The notes beneath the pieces are model-generated. The model did not search any database. It was not told the DNA's origin and saw nothing but the letters and a program-made list of their open reading frames with translations. From assembly GCA_002480565.1 (NCBI GenBank), contig DLCK01000028.1, positions 108,773-172,772 on the forward strand: a stretch of DNA of 64,000 nt, read 5' to 3'. The DNA is from Phycisphaerales bacterium UBA7800. Lineage in GTDB: Bacteria; Planctomycetota; Phycisphaerae; Phycisphaerales; Phycisphaeraceae. The translations under genes were made by a program, and so were the position numbers. Position 1 is the stretch's first letter. Every line of letters begins with the position of its first letter. This document shows, piece after piece, positions 25,783-34,821 of this stretch.

Positions 25783-27078
25783 ATGGGATTACGCCAAATG
25801 TTCAATAGACACCTTCCTCTTTGGGCAACTTGCCTGATGCTTGTGACAGCCACTTCGTCTGTCATGGCTACCCAAGTGCAATTGACGCTCAAGAATGGCA
25901 AAGTCATCAGCGGTGAACTCGTCTCTCAGAACAGTACAACGGTTATCCTGAAAGTCGTCGGGATTGAAACGCGATACGATCGCAATACCATCGACAAGTT
26001 CGAGGAAATTCTCACCCCGACGCAGGAGTATGAAAACCGTCGTGCCAAGCTCAAAGATGATGACTTGGAAGGCCGATACAAACTCGCTTCATGGTTGTAT
26101 GAAGAAGAAGCCTACAATCAAGCTGAAAAAGAATTGATATCACTTAATAAAGATTTCCCGCAGGACACTCGGGTTCCATTGCTTCTTAAAATTGTCCGTA
26201 GTAAACGCAGACTCAAAACAGACAGTGGTAGTAATGATCGGGTGGTCACCACACCCACACGCCCCAAGACTGTTGTTACACCGGCCCCTAAGATCACGAC
26301 AAATAATCCGCCCACCAAGCCATCTAATAACGAACCTGCATACGCGACACCATTGGTGCCAGAGGGGACAGAGTTGCTGACCCAAGAGCAGATTGATGTG
26401 CTCAAGGTGTATGAAGTTAATTTGAACTACCGCCCACGTGTGGTGTTTAAACGTTCTGATCTTGAAGAGTTTCTTACAAAATATGTCGGTAAGGAAAATA
26501 TTCCAAGCACCCGGTCACAACGCGACCGCTTCCTGAATCGGCTCGAAGGTTACCAGCAACTTGATATTATGTTCAAAGTCAAGGCTCGAGAATTTTACTC
26601 CAAGGCACAAATTCCCAAAGATCCTGAAGTCTTCAAGGAATTCAAGACGTTGCACCGGACCTATATTCTTAACCGCTGTGCCACATCCGAGTGTCATGGC
26701 GGAGATGAAGCCCGTGGGATTTTCTTGTTTAACAGACGCCCAGGTGCAACACCAGATCAAATCGTCTACACCAACTTCTATATTTTAAATAATTACTCAG
26801 CGACCAAGGATGGACAACAGTACGACATGATTGATCGTGCGTCTCCTGAACGTTCATTGTTATTACAGTTTGGCATGATGTCGCAAGATACTGTTTTCCC
26901 ACATCCACCTGTGCGAGGTTTAAAACCCGCATTTTTACGGGGCGCAGAAGACCGCCAATACAACACTATTCGCCGGTGGATTCAGAGTCTATTTAGCCCA
27001 ACTCCTGATTATGGGATTGACTATAAAGTTTCCAACACAACACCGGTTATTCAACCCGCTATCACACCCGGTCAATGA
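25783..27078 (+). CDS. Secreted protein with CX4CH cytochrome-like motif
   Basis: A 431-residue exported protein. After the signal peptide comes a small beta domain (QVQLTLKNGKVISGELVSQN, residues about 29-75), then a TPR-like stretch (LASWLYEEEAYNQAEKEL). A Thr/Pro linker leads to a C-terminal domain holding C299-x4-C304-H305 (CATSECHGG) and nearby His residues. Planctomycetes have many such CX4CH proteins related to haem-c domains of the PSCyt type; haem attachment is inferred, not shown. Start 25783 follows GAGGAG; an in-frame TTG six codons earlier overlaps that site. The lipoprotein gene follows after 41 bases, suggesting one transcript. Confidence 0.65.
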   Translation: MGLRQMFNRHLPLWATCLMLVTATSSVMATQVQLTLKNGKVISGELVSQNSTTVILKVVGIETRYDRNTIDKFEEILTPTQEYENRRAKLKDDDLEGRYKLASWLYEEEAYNQAEKELISLNKDFPQDTRVPLLLKIVRSKRRLKTDSGSNDRVVTTPTRPKTVVTPAPKITTNNPPTKPSNNEPAYATPLVPEGTELLTQEQIDVLKVYEVNLNYRPRVVFKRSDLEEFLTKYVGKENIPSTRSQRDRFLNRLEGYQQLDIMFKVKAREFYSKAQIPKDPEVFKEFKTLHRTYILNRCATSECHGGDEARGIFLFNRRPGATPDQIVYTNFYILNNYSATKDGQQYDMIDRASPERSLLLQFGMMSQDTVFPHPPVRGLKPAFLRGAEDRQYNTIRRWIQSLFSPTPDYGIDYKVSNTTPVIQPAITPGQ

Positions 27079-27119
27079 CACACAACAGGACATCATCCTC
27101 AGCAGATTAGGAACGACAC

Positions 27120-28580
27120 GTGAGAATTATCAGCCTACTCCTAACCACCATCCTGTTGATCGCAGTCGGATGTGATCAAGAATCGTCACGCCAAACACAA
27201 GGTCAGGAACAGTTCGAAGAAGTTCTGACCGCACTGCGTGAAGTGGAACTGGGGTTTGTCACCGCATCTGAAGAAGAAGTCGCAGCAGGCGCAAAAGGTG
27301 AAGAGCTTCAAACGCATCGTGAACCGATGGGGACTTTTCGACAGAAGCAACTTGTGAAAACCTTTGAGCTTTTGCAACCCATACTCACCAACGGTACAGC
27401 TGATCAAAAAGTCGATGCCCAACGGATTGCCGCAGATATTTACACATCATCCGCACGCTACCAGATGAGAGAGTTGGTCGATCAATGGACAGCATTATCA
27501 GAACGATCCGTGGTGATGATGAGTTACATGGTTGCAGTAGGACGCAGTCAGTCGCTGGCTCAGAATTCATTGATTGACGATGAAAAGCTCATCAGTCAGA
27601 TCAAGAAAACATTGCGCGATACCACTGTTCAACTCGACAAACGAGAAAAAGATGCAACGTTGGTTGATGCCAAGGCCAAGGAACATCAGAAAACCATGGC
27701 AGGCCTCAAGACGCAAATCGACGAACTTAACAAGCAGGCTCAAGACCTTAAGGCCAAAGCTTTTGTTGCCACAGGTAAAGCAAAATACAAGCTCTTGGAT
27801 GATTCTTCTGCTGTTGCAAGGCAAGCTGCGATCCTGGATGCTCGACGTCAGGTTGAACAGGCCCAGCTCGCTAATGTTAACGCCCAACGTCTGATGCTTA
27901 CTGAGCAGATTGACTTCACCTTGGAATTCATGGACTCACTTGAACGCCAGATTGAAGAAGCCACCAAGCGTGAAAAAAATAATAGTGAACAACAACTTCG
28001 CTACAAGCAGCACCTTGTTGATACCGAAAACCAATTCATGGACGAATTCAACGATATTGCTGAACGCTTTTCCAACAGTGTGTATCCATATTTCGCTAAA
28101 ATCAACGGCGAAATGGACCAGGCCATGACCATGCTTGCCAATGCTCATAAAACTGCAACAGGTGACCGCCAGCAAATGCTCGAAATCGAAATCCTGGCCA
28201 AGCAGGTTGCCGCGCTGAATATGAAGACCACCATGTCGATGATTATGCAGGATGTAGGCAACAAGTACCAAAGTGTGCTGACCCGTGCGACCAATGGTCG
28301 GCATAAAATCATGGCAGATCGTCGTGCCACCTTCGAATCCGCTTATCAGGATTTGCAACGTAAACAGATGGTCATCAATCAGGAATCACAGGCATTACTC
28401 GAAACCGCACGTCAGCAGGCCATGACTGCAGTTAACCTGGTTGCCGAAAACGGTCAACTCACTCGCCTTGCAAATAATCACCGCAGTACCGACATGGAAA
28501 AACTCTCCCAGGCAACTCAAGACCTCAACAGCATGCTGGATATCTACGCCAAACGCATCACGGATTTTCGTCTTAACTGA
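27120..28580 (+). CDS. Coiled-coil lipoprotein
   Basis: A 486-residue lipoprotein. The signal peptide ends in the lipobox IAVGC with the acylated Cys at residue 18. The mature protein is nearly all long helices with heptad repeats (KDATLVDAKAKEHQKTMAG, TLEFMDSLERQIEEATKREK), like a periplasmic coiled coil. The start is GTG with AGGA upstream. No enzymatic motif is visible. It may be a partner of the cytochrome-like protein upstream or a structural envelope protein. Few hydrophobic stretches occur outside the signal, so it should be tethered only by lipid. Confidence 0.7.
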   Translation: MRIISLLLTTILLIAVGCDQESSRQTQGQEQFEEVLTALREVELGFVTASEEEVAAGAKGEELQTHREPMGTFRQKQLVKTFELLQPILTNGTADQKVDAQRIAADIYTSSARYQMRELVDQWTALSERSVVMMSYMVAVGRSQSLAQNSLIDDEKLISQIKKTLRDTTVQLDKREKDATLVDAKAKEHQKTMAGLKTQIDELNKQAQDLKAKAFVATGKAKYKLLDDSSAVARQAAILDARRQVEQAQLANVNAQRLMLTEQIDFTLEFMDSLERQIEEATKREKNNSEQQLRYKQHLVDTENQFMDEFNDIAERFSNSVYPYFAKINGEMDQAMTMLANAHKTATGDRQQMLEIEILAKQVAALNMKTTMSMIMQDVGNKYQSVLTRATNGRHKIMADRRATFESAYQDLQRKQMVINQESQALLETARQQAMTAVNLVAENGQLTRLANNHRSTDMEKLSQATQDLNSMLDIYAKRITDFRLN

Positions 28581-28613
28581 GTTTATTAGCTGATTTGATC
28601 TCTTGCTGATTAG

Positions 28614-28655
28614 TTTTTACCGCAGAGGCACAGAGAACTCAGAGATAAGAGAGTT
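28614..28655 (+). repeat. Left inverted repeat of the 476-bp element
   Basis: The left arm contains CCGCAGAGGCACAGAGAA and AACTCAGAGATAAGAGAG. It is AG-rich on this strand. Pairing with the right arm would make a long cruciform. Confidence 0.8.
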
Positions 28656-28743
28656 GAAAAAAATCGTTATCAATACGGTGAAGATACACTGAATAATTTT
28701 TTCTCAATCGGATTATTTCATTTGGTATTGGGTAAGGCTTTAA

Positions 28744-28995
28744 ATGAAAATCAAAGAAATCATCCAGATTTTTCTTGTTTTCATCGCCTTTGAATTTCTG
28801 ATGAATTTGCCTTTCATCCTAATTTTGCTATTTATTATGCGTTATAAAATGAATAGCTCTTGGGAGTATGCTGTTATTAGCAGTGTAATTGGTGGGTGGA
28901 TTTGTGGGCAAGCAATCTATGGAACAATAGACTTGTTTCTACCGGATAAAAAACGCCTACGCAAAAAAAGATATGCTAAAAGACAGAAGATTTAA
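28744..28995 (+). CDS. Small membrane protein inside the inverted-repeat element
   Basis: An 83-residue protein of unknown function. Two transmembrane helices are likely (IQIFLVFIAFEFLMNLPFIL and VISSVIGGWICGQAIYGTI), and the C-terminal tail is strongly basic (KKRLRKKRYAKRQK). AAGG lies before the ATG. Composition is AT-rich compared with neighbours. It is the only gene between the 42-bp inverted repeats. Basic-tailed two-helix proteins include holin-like and toxin-like peptides, but nothing here proves that. Confidence 0.55.
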   Translation: MKIKEIIQIFLVFIAFEFLMNLPFILILLFIMRYKMNSSWEYAVISSVIGGWICGQAIYGTIDLFLPDKKRLRKKRYAKRQKI

Positions 28996-29047
28996 CAAGA
29001 TTAATCAATCGTCAGTAAGTTACAGATTGATTGTATTAAAATGAAAA

Positions 29048-29089
29048 ACTCTCTTAACTCTGAGTTCTCTGTGTCTCTGCGGTAAAAAA
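29048..29089 (-). repeat. Right inverted repeat of the 476-bp element
   Basis: Reverse complement of the left arm, with CTCTGTGTCTCTGCGGT on the plus strand. It ends two bases before the stop codon of the STAS gene at 29092. Confidence 0.8.
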
Positions 29090-29091
29090 GA

Positions 29092-29436
29092 CTATTCACT
29101 CATCTGCAATCCTGCCAAGGCTGAACCGACGTCTTGGGTGAATGTAAAGACCTTATCCAAGCCGGTGGTCAGAAACAATGCCCAGAGCTGATCATTGGGT
29201 GTAGCAAGTCTGAGTTTACGATCGCGGGTGATAGCGATTTTGCGAACACGCAATAGTTGAGAGAGATGTGAACTGACCATATGTTTAACATTGACCAGAT
29301 CAATGACGACATGTGGCATCTGCTCGGTCGATTCAAGCGACTGGAACAATTGATCCAACTCCTCGGTCAGACTCATTTGATCTGCCTGAAGTTGGGCGAC
29401 CCATATGTCTTGGGACCAGTGTTGAATCGGTGGCAT
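29092..29436 (-). CDS. STAS-domain protein (anti-sigma antagonist type)
   Basis: A 114-residue STAS domain, the fold of SpoIIAA-type anti-anti-sigma factors, which bind anti-sigma factors when unphosphorylated. The core HVVIDLVNVKHMVSSHLSQL includes the SS where the regulatory serine normally sits (about residues 54-55). The C-terminal helix (VGSALAGLQM) is present. ATG 29436 has GAGAG upstream; a TTG at 29475 would add 13 residues. No cognate kinase/anti-sigma gene is in the window. Its 3' end abuts the repeat element. Confidence 0.82.
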   Translation of the reverse strand: MPPIQHWSQDIWVAQLQADQMSLTEELDQLFQSLESTEQMPHVVIDLVNVKHMVSSHLSQLLRVRKIAITRDRKLRLATPNDQLWALFLTTGLDKVFTFTQDVGSALAGLQMSE

Positions 29437-29639
29437 GAACGACCATCTCTCTAAAACATGCGTTGCTTGTTGCAAGACAAATCCATGATCAACAATGTTC
29501 CCTGAGCTTAAAGCCTGTGGGACTTTAGTCCCCTGGATGAATCCCCGGGAGCTAATTGGTGAACAATTACCCGCCGCGAGAAAAGTCCATTGACGTTTCC
29601 CACGGTGGGTTTTGATTTGTAGCCCGATATCCTGCGGTA

Positions 29640-32390
29640 TTATTCACCCGCATCGTCTGCGGAATCTTGTGTGTTCTCTGCAGTAGATTCGTTGGTTTCT
29701 ACTGGTTGAGGTTGATCTGCATCTGTGTCATTATCAGTGTTTTCAGCATCAACACCTTCATCAGCAATCCGTGCGACACTGGCCAGTTTATCTTCCTTGG
29801 TCAGATTGATCACACGGACACCTTGGGTGCCACGGCCGGTTTGGCGGACGGTGTTGGTGGAGATGCGGACGATCATGCCGTTGTAGCTGATGAGCATCAG
29901 GTCTCCGCTGCCATCGACTGACAGCAGTGAGACAACTTTGCCATTGCGGGCAGACGTTTTGATGTCCCGTCGACCTTTACCGCCACGTCCCTGGGTTCGA
30001 GTTGAACCGTCTTCGGATTTGACAAGATATTCGTCGAGAGCTGTGCGTTTGCCATAGCCGTTTTCAGTCACGGTTAGCAGTTCCGCAGTGTCATCAATCA
30101 GACAACGAACCATGCCCACGACTTGATCTTCGGATGCCAGGTCAATGCCTTTGACGCCCGATGCCGAACGTCCCATCATGCGCGAGTCATTTTCATCAAA
30201 GCGGATGGCCATACCGTTGGCTGTGCCAAGGAGGATGTGGTCATTGCCACTCGTCCAGGTCACATCAATGAGTTCATCACCTTCACGTAAGCCGATGGCA
30301 ATGAGGCCTGAACGATTGACGTTGCGATACTCACTAAGTGCGGTGCGCTTGATTCGACCTTGCCGTGTAGCAAAGACCAGGAAGGCTTCTTCGCGTTCAA
30401 AATCTTCAATCGGCATGAAGCGACAAATGCGTTCGCCATCCTGCAAAGCAAGAAGATTGATAATGGCACGACCACGCGTGGTGCGACCACCTTCGGGAAT
30501 TTCGTAGACCTTCATCTTGAAGACTCTGCCGGTGTTGGTAAAACACAGCAGGTCATCATGGGTCGAGGAAACGAACATCTGTTCGGTGAAGTCATCATCA
30601 CGGATGTCCGCACCAATCACACCACGGCCACCACGGCCTTGCGTGCGATACTCTTCAACGGGCAGACGCTTGACGTAGCCTTGATTGGTGATCGTTACAG
30701 CGACGGTTTCTTCAGGTGTCAATGCACCAAGATCAAAGTTGCCAACTTCTTCTTCATTGAAGTTCGTGCGACGCGGGCGGGCATACTTGTCCTTGATCAT
30801 CTGTGTGTCATCCAGAATGATCTGATTCACACGGGAGTCGTTGGCAAGGATGTCTTCGTAGTCGATGATTTCAGCAAGAAGCGTCGCATAGTTGGATACC
30901 AACTTGTCGATTTCCAAACCAACCAATTGAATCAATTGCAGTCGGCCAATCGCTTCAGCCTGCAGACGTGTGAGATGAATATCATTCTCGGCGGTGACTG
31001 CTTTGAGGCGATCGGGAATCTGCGGAGCGTAAGGATGATCCGCAGGGATTCTAAAACCACGCTGCATCAATTTTTCGATTGCTTCATCACGTGTTCGTGA
31101 CGAGCGGATGAGTTTGATCACTTCATCAATATCACAGACTGCATAGATCAAACCTTCAATGCGATGGGCTTCCTGTTGAGCCTTACGCAGTTTGAACATG
31201 GTCCGACGACGGATCACTTCAAAGCGATGCTTGATGAACAGGGCGATCATCTCAAGCAACGTCAGTGTCCGCGGCTGGCCTTCAACCAACGCGATGTTGA
31301 TGATGCTGACCGTGGATTGCAGAGGCGTGAGTTGGTAAAGCTGATTTTCGACCACATTGGGGTCAGCACCTTTTTTAAGGTGAATCACCACACGCATGCC
31401 TACGCGGTTGGAGGACTCGTCCACAATGTCAGAGATATCCGTGAGCTTGTCGTTCTTGCGACAGTCGACGATCTTGGCAATGATGCCATCGTTCTTGGCA
31501 ACCTGATAGGGAATCTCTTTGATCACAATGAGATTGCGACCTGTCTTGGTTTGTTCGTGTTCAACCTTACCGCGAACAAGAATGCGACCACGCCCAGAAC
31601 CGTAAGCCTGAGCCACACCACCACGACCGCAGATCGTACCTCCCGTTGGGAAGTCCGGGCCGGGGACGATTTGTAATAGTTCGCGCAGATCCAGTTCAGG
31701 ATTGTGAATCACCGCGGTGATCGCATCACAGATTTCACCAAGGTTATGCGGCGGGATCGAGCATGCCATACCCACAGCAATACCAGTCGAACCGTTGACC
31801 ATCAGGTTCGGGAACTTGGCAGGGAGCACCTTGGGTTCGTCGACGGTTTCATCGAAGTTGGGCTGCCAATCGACCGTGTCCATTTTCAGGTCTTCGAGCA
31901 GTTCCATGGCATGTTGATGCAGACGTGCTTCGGTGTAACGCATGGCTGCTGGCGGATCAGGATCGATTGAACCAAAGTTCCCTTGCTTATCAACAAGCAG
32001 GGCTTGGGTCTTCCATTCCTGTGCCATATTCACCAAGGTTGGATAGATCGCCTGGTCACCATGGGGGTGGTACTTCTTCATCGTCTCACCGACGATACCC
32101 GCACACTTGGCATGCTTGCGACCGGGTGAGAGATTCAGGTCATTCATTGCCACAAGGATGCGTCGCTGCGAGGGTTTGAGTCCATCACGCACGTCCGGCA
32201 ATGCACGATCCACAATCGTACTCATCGCATAGGTGAGATAGCTTTCGGAAAGTTCACGGTCAATCGCCTGGTCGATAATCCGACCGGTCATGATCGGTGC
32301 TGGAATCCCACCTAAATCCTCTGTGGTATCAGGAATTTGCTCAGGTGAATTCTCGTTATTTTCAGGCGTAGGGGGCGTGGTTTCGCTCAT
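29640..32390 (-). CDS. gyrA: DNA gyrase subunit A
   Basis: Type IIA topoisomerase subunit of 916 residues that cuts and rejoins DNA to introduce negative supercoils with GyrB. The catalytic tyrosine is Y152 in AAMRYTEARL. The N-terminal extension (about 30 residues rich in Pro, Asn and Glu) makes the numbering larger than in E. coli. The C-terminal beta-pinwheel contains QGRGGKG, close to the GyrA box QRRGGKG, which favours gyrase over ParC. The protein ends in an acidic Asp/Glu/Thr-rich tail. gyrB is not adjacent. The frame begins ATG at 32390. Confidence 0.97.
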   Translation of the reverse strand: MSETTPPTPENNENSPEQIPDTTEDLGGIPAPIMTGRIIDQAIDRELSESYLTYAMSTIVDRALPDVRDGLKPSQRRILVAMNDLNLSPGRKHAKCAGIVGETMKKYHPHGDQAIYPTLVNMAQEWKTQALLVDKQGNFGSIDPDPPAAMRYTEARLHQHAMELLEDLKMDTVDWQPNFDETVDEPKVLPAKFPNLMVNGSTGIAVGMACSIPPHNLGEICDAITAVIHNPELDLRELLQIVPGPDFPTGGTICGRGGVAQAYGSGRGRILVRGKVEHEQTKTGRNLIVIKEIPYQVAKNDGIIAKIVDCRKNDKLTDISDIVDESSNRVGMRVVIHLKKGADPNVVENQLYQLTPLQSTVSIINIALVEGQPRTLTLLEMIALFIKHRFEVIRRRTMFKLRKAQQEAHRIEGLIYAVCDIDEVIKLIRSSRTRDEAIEKLMQRGFRIPADHPYAPQIPDRLKAVTAENDIHLTRLQAEAIGRLQLIQLVGLEIDKLVSNYATLLAEIIDYEDILANDSRVNQIILDDTQMIKDKYARPRRTNFNEEEVGNFDLGALTPEETVAVTITNQGYVKRLPVEEYRTQGRGGRGVIGADIRDDDFTEQMFVSSTHDDLLCFTNTGRVFKMKVYEIPEGGRTTRGRAIINLLALQDGERICRFMPIEDFEREEAFLVFATRQGRIKRTALSEYRNVNRSGLIAIGLREGDELIDVTWTSGNDHILLGTANGMAIRFDENDSRMMGRSASGVKGIDLASEDQVVGMVRCLIDDTAELLTVTENGYGKRTALDEYLVKSEDGSTRTQGRGGKGRRDIKTSARNGKVVSLLSVDGSGDLMLISYNGMIVRISTNTVRQTGRGTQGVRVINLTKEDKLASVARIADEGVDAENTDNDTDADQPQPVETNESTAENTQDSADDAGE

Positions 32391-32571
32391 AAATTTCAGT
32401 GCCTTAAGTCCATTTGGGCAAGGTCAGTCAAAGCGAATATTTTAACGTATTTCAAGGGATATAGCGAATAGTCAACTGGCTGAAAATGGTCGTGTCCTAC
32501 ACAACGTTTTTTAGCGATTTGAACAATGGTCATAACACCTGATGTCATGTGTTTAAAAATTGATTTTACGA

Positions 32572-33519
32572 TCATGCCATGTGATGGATATGGTATTCAA
32601 AGAGCATCCGATTGTCTGAACTTAGCAGCAATTCGAGCCCCGTTTCGATTGAGACAAGATCCTGAATCCGAACTTCTTTTAAGGGTTTGGTGTCAGGTAA
32701 TGGCAGTAACAGAGAATCACCGGACTTTAGATTGAGCATGGCAATAAAATGTTTGCCGCAATTGTATTGGATGATATGGGGATGCTTGGCATGAATCGGT
32801 ACGGTGATCGGAGCGTCTGAGAGTGGAAAGACCAGATAGTCGCCTGTTAATTGAAATTTGCCATCAAAAAACAATTCCACATGGCCAGTCTCTAATCGCC
32901 ATTGTTTTACACCATCAGAATTCTCAAGTCTGATGTCATAAAATCGATCATGTCTTCGGAACGTCCATGTGCTGTCATTCATGGCAATCAGGTATTGCCC
33001 GGTGTCTTCTTCCAAGACGCACTTTGAAAGTTCAATAACGGATTCTGATTTACCACCGGATGCAGAGATAGAAGGTCTCTTGTCTGTGGACTCCCCTGTA
33101 TGGACATCAAGATAGCGATTGTTGTGAGTCACCAGCACATCACCAATAAGTTGCTTGGGCGAATCCCGAAAGCCATTGGTGTATGCCGGTATATAATCCA
33201 GCAACCGCAGGAATTTGCCACGGTATCCATTGGCATGATTGACCCATCGTATCCTGCCGTTTATCAAATCAATGCCATAGATTCCCCATAAACCGTTGGC
33301 GAAAGGGCTGTCGGATCGCCATTCAGTTTCAATGAGCATTTGATCCGTGCAATCAAAGAGCATATTGGGGCGCACAAACTGGCGATGCCACAATTCTTTG
33401 CCAGTTTCCCGTTCCAAAACAAACCGGCTGCCAATAACCCATGAGCCTTGATAGGACACGTGGCCGTAATTGGCAACCAATTGATAAGGGCATTGATAGT
33501 GCCAACGTCGTTTGATCAT
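32572..33519 (-). CDS. Predicted beta-propeller (PQQ-like) protein
   Basis: A 315-residue protein. Repeated blade-like strands with Trp and the turn pattern D/E-x-x-T/N-G-x-x-x-W can be read, for example RETGKELWHRQF and LINGRIRWVNH. These resemble quinoprotein-type propeller blades but are irregular, so the family is uncertain. No signal peptide is evident and the protein starts MIKRRWHYQCPY. It reads toward gyrA and follows the DUF1570-like gene, 48 bases beyond its own start, in the same direction. A sensory or binding function is possible, but nothing specific can be assigned. Confidence 0.55.
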   Translation of the reverse strand: MIKRRWHYQCPYQLVANYGHVSYQGSWVIGSRFVLERETGKELWHRQFVRPNMLFDCTDQMLIETEWRSDSPFANGLWGIYGIDLINGRIRWVNHANGYRGKFLRLLDYIPAYTNGFRDSPKQLIGDVLVTHNNRYLDVHTGESTDKRPSISASGGKSESVIELSKCVLEEDTGQYLIAMNDSTWTFRRHDRFYDIRLENSDGVKQWRLETGHVELFFDGKFQLTGDYLVFPLSDAPITVPIHAKHPHIIQYNCGKHFIAMLNLKSGDSLLLPLPDTKPLKEVRIQDLVSIETGLELLLSSDNRMLFEYHIHHMA

Positions 33520-33567
33520 GTTCGTTACGATAACATCTCTGGTTTTATAACCAACACCTATCTGCGT

Positions 33568-34821
33568 TTATTTGTAGGTCACGTCGTACATCAAGTCGCC
33601 ATCCATGTAATACCAGACCAAAGTGGGGGATGGTTTAAGACCTGGTGCGGAGATGATTGGTGGCAGGCGGTTGTCACGAGATTGAACCATACTCAGCATG
33701 GTGGTATTGCCGTTGGGGAGATCATAACGGTACAGCGATTCATCGGTGGCTGAAAAATGAGTTTGAATGCCATGAACTGTTCTTGATATGCGATAGTTCA
33801 CACGCTGGAGATCTGCTCGGAGTGCAGCTGTGGTATCAGGTGTTGGTCTTTTGGATTTCTTGATCCATAGCAGACCATGTGCCAAAAAGTTCATATTCTC
33901 TGTGACCTGGCTGATAGTGTTTGGGGTCAGATCACGGGTATAGCGTTTCCATGCCACTTCAAAATCTGCAGTGAGTTGTGCAAAGCTGTTGGTCTTGAGT
34001 GAAAAGGAGTTGACGAAAGCGTCCTTGCTGTCCACGCCTTTGCTCACAGCAATGAGGTATTGGTTAAATGCAGCAAGGAGTTTGTCGTTGGAGTTAATCA
34101 GGAAATAGACCATTGACCAAGACTGATCGTATTGCAGACTGGCAAGTCCTGGTTGGTTATGAACATTCTCTGCCCAGGTTTTGTCACTCATGCCAATGAG
34201 ATTCGCAAATGGCATTGTTCGTTTATTGTCGATGAAATTCTTGACCTGGTTGAGTCTGCGTGCATTGGCAACATCCAGGTGAAATCGTTTGCCAACGAGT
34301 ACGCCGTCTTCGAAAAATTGTGCGATACCTTCATTGACCCAGATTGGTAGATCAGGTCCGATGTACGAAAATGCGAACTGATGAAACCCTTCGTGTTGAA
34401 GCGTTGAAAGTGTCTGGCGAACAGGGCGGTCTTTGATGTAGGTGAATAAGCCATTGACTTTGGGGTTAACTACAAACATCCCACCGGTATTCCGTGCGGG
34501 AATACCTTTGTCAGAGAGAAAACGAATGTAACCTTCCTGTGTTTCAAACAGGTACAGATTCATCCGGTCGTGTTTACCGTTTTTGGTAAGTCTTAGCTTT
34601 TCAAATCTACGCTTGTACTCGTCAAAGACCTTGTCCATGTGGCGGGAAAAATTCCGCACATGGCCAAAGGGCATGTCCGTATGAACCGTGTAGTTCTCAG
34701 AGGAGTATTGACGAAGTGGGCCTGCATGGGCATTGGGTGTGATATAAATCAGCGCGCAGAATAAGTATGCAATCACCCTTATCCACATGCTCGGACGCTT
34801 GTGGCGTTTATTTTCCTGCAT
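33568..34821 (-). CDS. Secreted gluzincin-like protein (DUF1570-like)
   Basis: A 417-residue exported protein with a signal anchor (residues 12-33). H143-E144-x-x-H147 in LQHEGFHQF gives a zinc-protease HExxH motif, and E164 in WVNEGIAQFFED is the third ligand, placing it in the peptidase MA/gluzincin style of DUF1570 proteins. Substrate unknown. Its ATG at 34821 lies inside the last codons of accD (CTATGCAGG), a 14-base overlap, so the two are translationally coupled. The overlap also decides the start: an in-frame TTG at 34827 would lie six bases deeper. Confidence 0.75.
   Translation of the reverse strand: MQENKRHKRPSMWIRVIAYLFCALIYITPNAHAGPLRQYSSENYTVHTDMPFGHVRNFSRHMDKVFDEYKRRFEKLRLTKNGKHDRMNLYLFETQEGYIRFLSDKGIPARNTGGMFVVNPKVNGLFTYIKDRPVRQTLSTLQHEGFHQFAFSYIGPDLPIWVNEGIAQFFEDGVLVGKRFHLDVANARRLNQVKNFIDNKRTMPFANLIGMSDKTWAENVHNQPGLASLQYDQSWSMVYFLINSNDKLLAAFNQYLIAVSKGVDSKDAFVNSFSLKTNSFAQLTADFEVAWKRYTRDLTPNTISQVTENMNFLAHGLLWIKKSKRPTPDTTAALRADLQRVNYRISRTVHGIQTHFSATDESLYRYDLPNGNTTMLSMVQSRDNRLPPIISAPGLKPSPTLVWYYMDGDLMYDVTYK

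Larger units (their letters stand above)
28614..29089. mobile_element. Putative MITE-like element with 42-bp inverted ends
   Basis: TTTTTACCGCAGAG opens a left arm (28614-28655) whose reverse complement recurs at 29048-29089 with two mismatches in 42 bases. Together the arms enclose 28744-28995, an 83-codon gene. Nucleotide repeats beginning ACCGCAGAGACACAGAG are common in environmental bacterial genomes, which supports a mobile or repeat-borne origin. No transposase is present and no clear target-site duplication was found. Confidence 0.55.

Noticed and set aside
29519..29532. GGGACTTTAGTCCC as a terminator between gyrA and the STAS gene
   Set aside because: The stem is only five bases, with a four-base loop and no T-run. 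A repeat phrase or chance is more likely.
30360..31676. Two antisense frames opposite gyrA
   Set aside because: They are shadows of a certain gyrase gene.
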